NCBI GenBank assembly: GCA_031841125.1
Contig: CM063107.1
Span: 27,422,499-27,486,498 of the forward strand
Length of the DNA stretch: 64,000 nucleotides
From: Acanthococcus lagerstroemiae
Lineage: Eukaryota; Arthropoda; Insecta; Hemiptera; Eriococcidae
Direction: 5' to 3'
This document shows, one piece after another, positions 42,330 to 53,000 of the stretch (position 1 is the stretch's first letter; each line of letters starts with the position of its first letter). Under the pieces are notes generated by a model. It worked only from the letters and a program-made list of their open reading frames with translations, was not told the origin of the DNA and searched no databases. A program made the position numbers and the translations under genes.

Positions 42330-43497
42330 TACTTGCGGGCAGTGATGGGTTCAGAGAAGTGTAGGGAATATCAGTTAGATGTCTACATATTGTTCATTAA
42401 CTTCAGGAAAGCTTTTGATTCGGTAGAGCACAGAGCTGTAGGAGATGCAATAGAAAAGCAAGGAATTCAAAAGAAGTATCGCGACCTAATCTCGGGATTG
42501 TACAAAAAGTCAGTGGGTAGAATAAAAACAGAACGTCGAACAGGTTCCTGCTTCAGTATTCAAAAAGGTGTCAAACAAGGCGACCCCATATCCGCCAAAT
42601 TATTCAATGCTGTGCTGGAAGAGGTATTTTGGTCAATGAGTTGGGAAAGGAAGGGAATAAAAGTGGATGCAAAATGGCTAAACAACCTCAGATTCGCCGA
42701 TGATGTGGTGCTGATCAGTGCGTCCATAGACAAACTACAAGAAATGGCTGAGGAATTAGCAGCAGCGGGCGAGAGGAAAGGAATGAATATGAACTTGGAA
42801 AAAACGAAACTTCTATCCAATCAGCAGGGTATTGACTTTAGGATTAACGCAGAGCATATTGAGAGCAACATATGTGTATCCGGGTCAGACAATAAGCGTA
42901 AATAGAGACAGCGTTGAAATAAATAACCGAATAAAAAAAGCTTGGGGCAAATACTGGTCTTATAAAGCGTTTTTGAAGAGCAAGATAAGCTATAACTCGA
43001 AAATAAAAATCCTGAACAGTTGCGTTATCCCCTCTTTAACGTATGGTGCTCAGTCATGGGCATTAACCAAAGAACTTACCAACAGGATCCAATCAGCCCA
43101 GAGAATAGGATGATTAGAAGTACCTTGGGAATAAAATGGACGGACCAAGTCACCAACAGACAATTCTACAAGCGAGTAGAAATGGAGAAAGTAGAGAAAA
43201 AAATAATGAGGTTAAAATTTGAATATGCAGGGCACTTAATAAGAAAAAAAGAGTTTTGTTGGACCAGACAAATTCTGGATTGGGTACCCTACGGGTCAAT
43301 CCAGAAGAAAGGCCGACCGGCTACAAACGATGTGCGTATAATAGGGCGGTATGGAAAAAGATTGGGGAGGCTTACGCCCAGAGATGGGCGACGTGACACT
43401 CTGCGTTTAGCGATGTACAAATGTAATATTTCATATATTTTTAGCAATACGTGCTTATAGTGTCTCGAAGGCTGTATAATAATAATAATAATATCAT
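42330..43497 (+). pseudogene. RTE-like LINE, 5'-truncated, frameshifted
   Basis: Frame 1 (42333-42905) has the reverse transcriptase palm: INFRKAFDSVEH, GVKQGDPISAKLFN and the catalytic LRFADDVVLIS. Frame 2 (42832-43113) and frame 3 (43110-43440) continue it: NRIKKAWGKYWSYK, IPSLTYGAQSWAL, then YAGHLIRKK and KGRPATN. No endonuclease domain is left. The copy ends in (ATA)n at about 43480-43495, as RTE-type LINEs do. It is not functional. Confidence 0.85.
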
Positions 43498-43686
43498 TTC
43501 AGGTTCTAGTTCCACAGGAATCTATCCCTTCAATGATGAGTGCCTCACAGAAAACGACTTTTTCAATTTCTTTGCAGAAACACTGTTCAAGGAGAAGAAA
43601 TATATTACTCTTGATCTTCCAGGTTTCGTACAAATGGCTCTGCTGTGGATCCGAAAACTAGCACTCCCACTCGCCCTTCCAATAAA
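43498..43686 (+). pseudogene. pogo-like transposase C-terminal piece (left half)
   Basis: TGIYPFNDECLTENDF is the signature that follows the DDE domain in pogo/Jerky-type transposases. The frame runs into the inserted element at 43687; related C-terminal sequence resumes at about 45030. The DDE core expected upstream is not present; a LINE ends directly before this fragment. Confidence 0.75.
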
Positions 43687-43688
43687 TA

Positions 43689-45029
43689 CCGTAAACCGGG
43701 GTGACTTTGCAAATGCGAGGTGACTTTGCCGATTATCAGTTTTGTACATATTGATGGCTCTAAAATGTTCTTAAGTGTGTAGGCAACGCTACCAAGGGCA
43801 TAGATCGATTAAAGGAATATAGAGGTAAACTTTTTTCATAACAGTCAGATATCACAGAACAAATTTAGGAGAATGGTAGCTGACTTTTAGAAAAGCCAAA
43901 AACTGATAAGAAATCTATACCGGGAAAATAAGGTCTGTGGATTTCATCTGGGTGGTCACAGAAAAATAGTAATAGACTCATCTTAAAGCGTGGAGCTTTC
44001 CAATGATTCACATTGACGTCATGATTCGGTTATGACGCAAAATGTGTGATGACAGTAAATTTTGATTGTTTACAATTCGATTTGTTGATAACAAGTCATT
44101 TTCAATGCATTTCGTTACTGCGAATTATTCGAGTGATATTTCATAAATTATGCCGAGAACTTATATGGTAGTCGTACTTATTGCGATTATTCGCAAGAAA
44201 CATTGATAGAGTGCCTCGAAAAAGTTCGAAACGGAGAATTGACCAGGGCACAAGCTTCAGCTCTGCTTACAATGTTCCTGTGAAAACTATCTACCATCGT
44301 CTGAAACCTAATGAGAAAAAACCAGGAGGTCAGCCAGTATTCATTAAGATCAGATCATTTGGATACCATGGATATTCGTATGGTGCGTCATTACTTGCTT
44401 GAAATGGGTCGGAAAGTTGATCGGTTTAAAAACGGTACTGTACCTGGTGATGATTGGATCGCAGGTTTTCTATCTCGGCACCTGAGATTCGTATGAGAAT
44501 TGCCAAAAGAAAAATTCGCGAATAAAATCTGTGTGAAATTTCTGCGCCAATACCAGAATAGAAAAAAAGGAGTTTCACTTTCCCCATAAAGACGATATAG
44601 ACTATATAAAATTCGATAACGTTGTAAGAATATTGCCGGATCCGGAAGAAGTAAGAGGAGTATACATATTTCCGGAAGAAATTTTGTGATTTTTCATTTG
44701 TCTCTGCTCGTAATTTTAGTTTAAATAAGTATATTTTGATTAAAAATATTCAAAATTGTAAATAAACTTTGAAAATTACCTCATTTTTCATGTCATTTGT
44801 AGGTATCGGCAATGACACCCCAAGTCTGGGAGACTTTGCCGATTTTTTTCAAAAAATTCTCAAAAATACTCCCCAGGGTCCTTGGCAAAAAAAATTTTCA
44901 CCATTCTGTAGTCAACACTTCAACCTATTCCGAACAGCAATTACTTTCCCGATATCTGTAATACATCGCGCGCTACAACAACTCAAAGTTGAAAAGCAGT
45001 GAAAAAACGAGCAAAGTCACCCCGTTTTA
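43689..45029 (+). mobile_element. second pogo-like element, nested, degenerate
   Basis: Ends CCGTAAACCGGGGTGACTTTGC and (inverse) CCGTAAAACGGGGTGACTTTGC; left flank TA, right flank AA (presumed mutated). It interrupts the pogo-like C-terminal frame on both sides. Confidence 0.82.
44160..44510 (+). pseudogene. remnant pogo transposase DNA-binding region
   Basis: A psq-type HTH is split over two frames (YSQETLIECLEKVRNGELTR, then YNVPVKTIYHRLKP after a frameshift near 44258). It is followed by MGRKVDRFKNGTVPGDDWIA and FLSRHL, the CENP-B-type HTH. No catalytic domain follows before the element ends. Confidence 0.75.
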
Positions 45030-45900
45030 CGGAATGTGAAATTATCTTCGGTAGAAACAAGTTCGTCTGCAGTAGAAACAAGTTTGTTCGCAGAAGAAAG
45101 AAGCTTCTCCGAAAATACTGATAATTTCATCAGCCCCGAAGCTTTATTCGGCTACGCGACAGTCGACGCTATTGCCCCTATCACCAATCCTGCAGGAGAA
45201 TTAGAAAATGAGTCCAAGAAGAAAAAGACTCGGGCCAGAGGGTCATCCAAAATCATGACAAGCACACCAGAGTTGGAAAAAAAGAAAGCGACGGCTGAGA
45301 AGAAAGAGAAGACCGCTGTGAAGAGGCAGCTGAAATTTGTGAATGAGAAAATTGAGAAAAACGACTCGAAGAAGAAATCAGGAGACAAACAAAAGGAAAC
45401 AGAAGTCACACAGAAGAAGAAAGTAAAAATTACAAGGGGAAAAAAAGGAGATGCTTGAGGCTGTAAGTTCGTGCTCAGGTTCTGATACCGTAGATGATGT
45501 TTCTTTCGTATCCAGTGACGATTGTGACATGGAATCCTTCGGCTCTCTCGAGGAAAAAGAAAATCCAGACGACGATGTAGAACCAAAGGTGGGTGACTTC
45601 ATTTTAGTGAAGTTTGACGTTGGTGTCCCGAACTTGTGCGGCTCCAGCAAGAGTGCTGCATGTACAGTGCATTACGCCGGCGAAGTATTGGAAAATAAAA
45701 CTGACAGCAGGGATAAAGTCCGATTTCTGCGCCGGAATATCTGAACGAACCAGTTTACTTTCCCTATTGTCGTCGATGAAGAGTCAGTGAGTGCCGATGA
45801 TATAGTTTTTCGGCTGCCCAAACCGCCAGCTAGAACTAGCCGGCAAAATCGGGCAATCTATTTCCCGGGTGTAGATTTTATCCATTTTAATGTGAAACCA
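45030..45900 (+). pseudogene. pogo-like transposase C-terminal piece (right half)
   Basis: Continues the family tail: a lysine-rich linker with SSKIMTSTPELEKKK (45036-45458), then in another frame (45451-45744) GDFILVKFDVG and YAGEVLENK with KVRFLRRN, and finally FPIVVDEESVSADDIV and RLPKPPARTSRQ. These segments occur in this order at the C-terminus of many insect pogo-like transposases (recalled, not searched). Frame changes at about 45451 and 45744 show decay. Confidence 0.7.
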
Positions 45901-46004
45901 ACTGTAAAAACTTGTTTTATCATAAAATTTAATTCATTATTCAACTTTAGTATGATTTATTTCAAGTTCCAGGGATATCATTATGGCTGATCCAAAAACA
46001 AAAA

Positions 46005-46290
46005 ATGTGTCATCGTGGCAAATCGTAAACATAATGCTTTCTAATGGTGTGTCATCGTGACAACAGGGTGTGTCATGGTGGCCTCACCAACTTGCCACCA
46101 TGACACCAAAAAGGGGTTTACATTTTCTTCCATATCTTGCGTCCCTACGAACCGATTCTCTTGAAATGTACTGTAGAACTGCTCAACATAATATATAGCT
46201 AACAATGAAGAAAACAAGTAGCGAAATTCGTCCATTTAGCTCCGAGTACGGACCAAAAAACTGAAAACTGTGTCATGGTGGCAGACATAA
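46005..46290. repeat. GTGTCATCGTGGC/GTGTCATGGTGGC repeats
   Basis: The words occur at about 46009, 46050, 46070 and, in inverse, 46095, with another at about 46269. They are probably the terminal and subterminal repeats of the pogo-like element whose C-terminus lies just upstream. Confidence 0.5.
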
Positions 46291-47600
46291 CCTTACATTT
46301 TCCCGCAACGTCCTGCTTTTGCCGTCGAGTTTTTTTCTTTTTTCATAAATAAATGTCTGTCCGCAATGTGTAACCTGCGTTATTCTTTTTCCTTTTTGAG
46401 GTGCAACCGCGTGAACGACATGAGGTCGTAAGTACCTTTTATGTAAGAGAGAATGTAAGGGATTATGGCGTAGAGAGAGAAATGTCTTAGCTTTTATTTT
46501 TATTTTTCTTGCTTCTGACCCCGGAACTATAGAATATTCAACATGTGATCTGGATAACCGCCTTCCAAAGCCCTGGCACCTCTCGCTCCCTGGGCGAGTC
46601 TCGTATGAGCTAGTCGTGGCTTTTTCCCAGGCCCTTTCGGATGCCTGCATTTTTTTTGAGCGTTGACGCCGATTTTCCGACTTAAGCACGTACCTGCTGA
46701 TAAACGGAAGGTATCAGCAGTACAATGTGCGCAGGTTTGTGAGCGATCGAAATACCTTGGTTTTTCTTGGTTGGTCATTCATAAAAATGCCACAAAGTAG
46801 ATACCAATTTCTGTTAATAATGCACTGTAATGCGCGATCATTAGCTGGGTTTTATAATAAACGACCCCGTCTATTGCAGTGTATCAACCTGAAGCGGATC
46901 GAGCGGTTAGAGAGAGTAATGTGAACATTTTATTTCAGAGTCCTAGAAACCTTTTGAGATCATTTTGAGCCATGTAGTCTGTATCATTTTTTTTTCTACT
47001 TTTCCTTTGCTTAATTTTTCACCGTGAAAAGTATGAAAAGAGAATGTCCAGAACATCCCACTATAGCAGGAAGTTATGGACAAACCAATAGGTTTTGAAA
47101 AACAGTCATAACTTGGTTTCCAGAGCATTTAAACTAATTCTAATGCAGGATCATGTAAAGAAAGGTTCACGCTCTCAGTGTACCAATCTTCCCGTTCATC
47201 ACACAATTTTATATGTTGAAAGTTGGAAAATTAGGCTTAATGTCCTGAAAATCCACCCTTTACCCTGTTATTCTCGCTATTTTCTGTTTGCATCGCGATT
47301 CAAAGGAACTTCAGCCTGAACTTCTCTATTATGGAACGTATCTTCCCTTACAGAATGCTCAGCTGACCTCTTAGTGTGAAAAATACTGCATGGAAGCCAT
47401 GCCAAACGCCCTTTGGCAGAAAGATCACTCTTTTGTTACAAGGCTTTTCCAGAGTAACACGAACTCGAATTGAAATTTCAAGGACACCATTGGATTCCGC
47501 GTGCAATCTTACAAAAGAATCGACTCGTTTTCCATTTTTACAATTTTTTTGGTAAGGAATTCGCAGTTTTGCGATGTTTGAAAGCGTATGGGGCAGGTGC
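46291..47600. other. gene-free stretch
   Basis: No gene recognised. Minus-strand open frames (46273-46778) overlap each other in different frames, with no domain. Confidence 0.4.
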
Positions 47601-47601
47601 G

Positions 47602-48640
47602 CCATTTGTGGCCACTCACCCATTTGTGGCCACTTTTACACTTTAAATGTATTTTAAATCAGCAAAAAAGCATTTTCTGCATTTTTGGTATTTTCCAAAA
47701 TGTTCTGGCACTCCTCAGCTATCGAATGAACCAATGAAAATCCGTGTAGCACCATTTTACCGCTAATTCGAGGCATTAGAATATCGCGAAAGCAACAAAA
47801 TTGATAATTCTTATCACTCACTGTTAACCTGCTGATTTTGGATGGTTTTCCAAATTAAGGTTTAGAAGCTTCAAAAGACCGCGCATAGTCGCGGTAAGTA
47901 TTTTATTTTATAAATTACACTTTTCTGAATCAATTTACGATGAAATGTAGGCAATTTTATCTCATTTTCATTAATTAATAGTGATTTTAAAGAGTGGTCA
48001 GTTTTGGAGGACGACAAAACATTGTTCTCCATAAGTGGCCACTTACATTCTTACATATTATTATGTTCATTTCTCGATCGTTTTAATCTATTTCTGAAGT
48101 TGGTTCCTATGTACTTTTCATTAATTTTTAAGAATTTTTTCCAAAGTTATGTACCTATTATTTCAATACACAACATCAATTCTATGGCGATAGAGCCAAA
48201 TTACGATAAATTTCCTTGGTATTTCGCTATATGGCATTTCTAAATACATTTTTGTCTTTTGATTATGTATTAACTGCATTCGAAGAGCAAGAAAATTACT
48301 AAAATATAGTGAAGTAATAATAAATAGTCCGAAAAAGTGAAAAAATTCGACCCAGAAATGTCGAACGAGCATTCTTTTGTAATAAAAATAAAAGTGGCCA
48401 CAAATGGTAAGATTAGATGGCCACATAAGGACGAAAGTGGCCACAAATGGGATTTTCGAACATTTTTCACATTTCCCTCAAAAGAAGAATTCGTGGTGTA
48501 TATTTTCAGATTTAAAATATATTTCCTGGCAGAAGATAGATGTGAGACCCTAATAAAGTGAAAATTAATTTCTGTTTGCCTCAATAATGATTTATAATGA
48601 CTTCTCAAAGTTGAAAATTCCTTAAAGTGGCCACAAATGG
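47602..48640. mobile_element. DNA element with repeated GTGGCCACAAATGG motifs
   Basis: The left end CCATTTGTGGCCACT (47602) is followed at once by a second CCATTTGTGGCCACT. The right part has GTGGCCACAAATGG at 48394, 48431 and 48627 plus partial copies (TGGCCACATAAGG, ATAAGTGGCCACTTAC at 48031). Inverted ends and subterminal repeats resemble transposase-binding clusters. No transposase frame inside. Confidence 0.65.
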
Positions 48641-50000
48641 AGTTCCGAGCACTCCGGCAGCCTAATCTTAGTACACCAGATCATCTCAAAAACTAGCCAG
48701 GAAGCTTGGAAAGGTCTTAATCGACGCGGAATAACGTCCTCCATCGAAGTCGGACACAACCTCTTTCACCATAGGGTCCCTTTCCCTGCAACGCATCACG
48801 TATGTTCGTTATAAATAAGGAACCGTTCGCGGCGTTTCGTTCCCGTTCTCCGTTCCGTTCAGTGAAGATGATCGGTTCAGGTTCCCTTCGTTCTTTAGAT
48901 CAACACTGACATCGTATCATACGCTCGTAATGGAGGTGGAAACACAGCGCGTCCTGTAACTCCCCGTCAGTTCAAACAAACAAGACATTACTGTCGCAGA
49001 GCGTGTTACCGCCAGATTAGAGAGACTGGTACTGTGCGTGTGCAGTGGACAGGTTACTTAACGTTGTGAACGGCAAACTACCCTAACTATCCCTGCCTAG
49101 GAAAGTCGCGCGTCAGCAATCGCCAACGTCCGGCATCGGATACGGCGCCTGAAGAAAAGACCAGAACACATCAGGGAAACAGAGCACTTTTTCTGGGAGT
49201 GTAATTCCGAATGAACAGATCACCAGTCTCCATGAATGGAACCGAAACGAATTGCCATCCGTAATGAGGAAAAAGCCCAGCTTACAGGTTCAATACCGGA
49301 TCAAAAACGATCTTTGAAGAATCACGGAAGCTGTAAAAGTCTTTTCGTATCAGCATACAGGAAGATAGAGGAGACATACATGGACCTACAGTTCTCTCCT
49401 CCCCCTTCCCCCATTGTCGACACGCACTGAAAGACGAAGCCACCTGAGTGGATCCAATGGTTCACAACCAGCTCACCAGGTTTTAGAAACGGGTCAATGA
49501 TGCGTCATACGCAACTCTGAAAGTTGATAATTCTTTTGCCGATCGGGCTACATAATACGAGTATGGACTAAAATGTTTACTCTTATTTGCGGAAAATTCC
49601 GCGTTCAATTAGTGTCATACATTAATTAGTCGCCCTTTCGTAACGGGTGACGAAATGGGGCATTTTTGAATCGCAGTTGAGCAGCGTGAACGATATTAAT
49701 TTGACCGCATATTCGCGGCTCGTGGATACCGGTAACAAAACAACCTCGAGATTTTTGTGCGATACTCAAACCGGCACGGAAACTACAACGAATTATAGAC
49801 CGACTACGTTCCTAATAAGACTAGACCGACCTGCAACTTTTCGTCGACCGACGTACACACCGCTGAATACGTCGCTATCATGCACCATCAAACTTAACGC
49901 ATTCGGTTACATTTAATCGAAAGTAGACAAGGAGGAAAAAAAAGACCAAAAAAAAAACAACTTTTAACAGCTTGATAATTTAAAAGGGAAATTCTTACTC
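48641..50000. other. gene-free stretch
   Basis: A GGAACCGTTC...GCGTTT phrase near 48810-48830 resembles one near 40045-40060, a small dispersed repeat. A 64-codon frame at 49236-49430 and an 89-codon frame at 49647-49916 are not recognised. No gene assigned. Confidence 0.4.
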
Positions 50001-53000
50001 TTACCTTTTGGTAACGTTATCCGTCGGATGTACTCTCGACAAAGTCAGTGTGTTGTAGACGCCATGATGGGGACTCGACATTGGTAACTCGCAGGGTTTC
50101 GACGGCGATATCGATGACAAACTTCGCGGTGCGGTGTCGACGTGCGGCAGCCTTGGTAAACTGGTGCTCGAGGCGTTCTCGTCGAACGGCTGCGACTGCT
50201 GTTGCAGCCCGTCGATGGCTGCCAGGCTTTTGTGGTGTTCGGGTAGAACTGGAAATGGTAGCACTGTCGAGGTGAGCGCGTATTTGAAAAATTCGTACGT
50301 GCTCCAGCAGATGGCCGCCGATGGCATCTGGTAGAGAATGCGGGCTTGCAGTCCGCGGAAGAAGCCGAGCGGTCCGCCCAGTCTGTACACCATTCGAGTG
50401 GCTTCGACTAAACCAGATACTTTAACCTGAAGACACAAGAAAAAAATTACATTAAACGCGCTGAAATTTCATTTGTAGAGTGGTGCAGTAAGCGGAGCTG
50501 ACCCCATTTCCCCATACTCCCCCTTCCTACAAAAGCGAGCATTTTGGGCACAAAAGTCACTTGTATCTCGCTTTTCTGCCTTTAGAGCAGAAACACGATA
50601 GACGCGGGCAGCGCTGGGCAAAGAACCAACTATTGTCATAAGGGACCGTCCATACGTAGGGTGTTACAGCTGAGTATGTCAAGTCAGTAAAATGGGATAG
50701 TCTTGGCCAGAGAAGCAACGAACATTCTATAACTACATGTACAGCCAATTCTCAAGATTGACGGGGTTACAAGTATTCAAAGTAAGAGAAATAGAGTGAT
50801 TACTAACTTTAATTCCGATTTTTCTCTCGAAGATACTGAAGGGGTTCCACGAGTTCTAGAATTCTAACAATGCAATTTGAGTATAATTTCCAAAGTGTAC
50901 AACTTTTTATTTTTATAAATCCTCGAATTTTCGTGGTAGACATTAGACAACAAATAACAATGTTTTTCTTCGTACACGAGGTCTGCCTGGAAACTGGAAA
51001 GTATCCGATCTTTACTTGTAATTCGGAGCTCGCACTCGTTGCGGCCTTCGGGTGATCATCGCCTTCAAAGTACTCTCCTTGACAGTCTGAAACCCACTGC
51101 CAGCATTCCCCCCAATTTTGAAAGTACTCCTGGAATGAATTTTTCAGTACAGCCATTAGCTCACTCGTCGCATTTTGTTCCATTCCCTCCACATCTACAG
51201 GGTGTCTACCAGATCAAAAGAATTAAAAATCCGTGACTTTTCCGTAACCACAAAAAATTTTCCCCGTGACCTTCTAAGATTTTTTTCTAATATCGATACG
51301 GGTATCAGTAGTTATAACGGGTCTTTAACCCATTATAACTACCAGCCCCTCTTTATCCAGAAATTACTATCATTCATTCTGAAAATCGAATAATTGTTTA
51401 CCCAGTATTTTTAGAGCGCATAACCGTTCAGGAAACGTTCAGACAAAAATAAAGTGATTATTTTACTCGTATTTCAGGCCTTTTTTTTTTAGAGAGAAAT
51501 CACCGGTACGTCATTTTCACCAAGGTAGGTACCCAGTAAAATTCATCATCCTAGGTAGGTACCCAGTAAAATTCATCTTCCAAGGTAGGTACCCAGTAAA
51601 ATTCATCTTCCAAGGTAGGTACCCAGTAAAATTCATTATCCAAGGTAGGTACACGGTAAAATATTTTCACCAAGGTAGGTACACAGTAAAATTCATCATC
51701 CTAGGTAGGTACCCAGTAAAATTCATTATCCAAGGTAGGTACACGGTAAAATATTTTCACCAAGGTAGGTACCCAGTAAAATTCATTATCCAAGGTAGGT
51801 ACACAGTAAAATATTATCCAAGGTAGGTACACAATAAAATTCATCATCCTAGGTAGGTACCCAGTAAAATTCATTATCCAAGGTAGGTACCCAGTAAAAT
51901 TCATCTTCCAAGGTAGGTACCCAGTAAAATTCATTATCCAAGGTAGGTACACGGTAAAATATTTTCACCAAGGTAGATACACAGTAAAATTTATCACCCC
52001 AGAATTTTATAGATTTTTCCAAGTATTTTAATACGTGATGGATGCAACTCACCAATCTGTCCAGAAATTACTATCATTTTATTCTGAAAAACGAATAATT
52101 GTTTACCAGAGCGCATTATTACCCTCGTACCAGTCGTCTTACAATCATCAGTTAGTAGACACACAATAAACGGGTGTTATCTTGTATTGTGAAGTAATCT
52201 CGGTTGCATTCGGAGAAGAACTAGGTGGCGCTGTGTAAACGGCGTATCGGTAGGGTAAGATCACTGCGAACTACCGACGACTGACAGCGCCAGATTAGGA
52301 GTCGCTGTGCCCTCGTGGTCGGCGCATCGGTAGGTTGAGATCGCTGTGGGAAATCGGCGATCGACGGTGTTGGGGATAGGGATCGCTGTGCCTTCGTGGT
52401 CGGCGTACGCTGAGAAATCGGCGTACCCACTCCCTACCCCAAACTATGAAATTCAGGAAAATGCCTGCACGTCAACTGTGCGTATTTCAGAATAAATGAT
52501 AGTAATTTCTGGATAAAGAGGGGTCGGTAGTTATAATGGGTTAAAGACCCGTTATAACTACTGGTATCATTTTGCAGAGTTCATCATAAATTCAATAATT
52601 CAAAAAAGTGACCAATATAAAGGATCTTTGAAGAATCAATACCCAATAATACTTGAATCGGCATGAAAAGCAAAAAACTGTTCACATGCTGTCAATATTC
52701 AAACAGTTTTGATTTTTTTTCTTCAATTTTTCCGAATGAAAATCCGTGACTTTCGTGACCTACTTTCAAAAATCGTGACTTTCCGGGTTTTCCGTGACTG
52801 GTAGACACCCTGAGATCATCTTCGAATCTTTTTTCTTTCAACGGAATTCTCAACTTGAGGAAGGGCCAGACGTCACACAGGAAGTAGTGTCTGGACTGCA
52901 TGGTGCCGTGTTTAGTCAGTCTTGAACAAGGCGTGACGAGTGAACCAGCGCGTCTTCATGATGGGAGTATCTTCAATCGTTTTTTTCTTTTAGCGTCGCT

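Larger units (their letters stand above)
51198..52812. mobile_element. CAGGGTGTCTACCAG-ended composite element in the mitoferrin intron
   Basis: CAGGGTGTCTACCAG at 51198 and its inverse at 52798-52812. Inside, a second inverted pair (ATCAGTAGTTATAACGGGTC at about 51305 and GACCCGTTATAACTACTGGT at about 52547) encloses the 30-bp minisatellite and a GC-rich repeat. Arms carry CCGTGACTTT words. Confidence 0.75.

Noticed and set aside
45152..45586. 144-codon minus-strand Phe/Ser-rich frame
   Set aside because: Antisense of the lysine-rich pogo C-terminal region.
46273..46778. Two overlapping minus-strand frames as genes
   Set aside because: Different frames over the same DNA, no domains and a low-complexity basic composition.
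51701..52055. Minus-strand frames with repeated YWVPT peptides
   Set aside because: Direct translation of the 30-bp minisatellite; not a protein gene.
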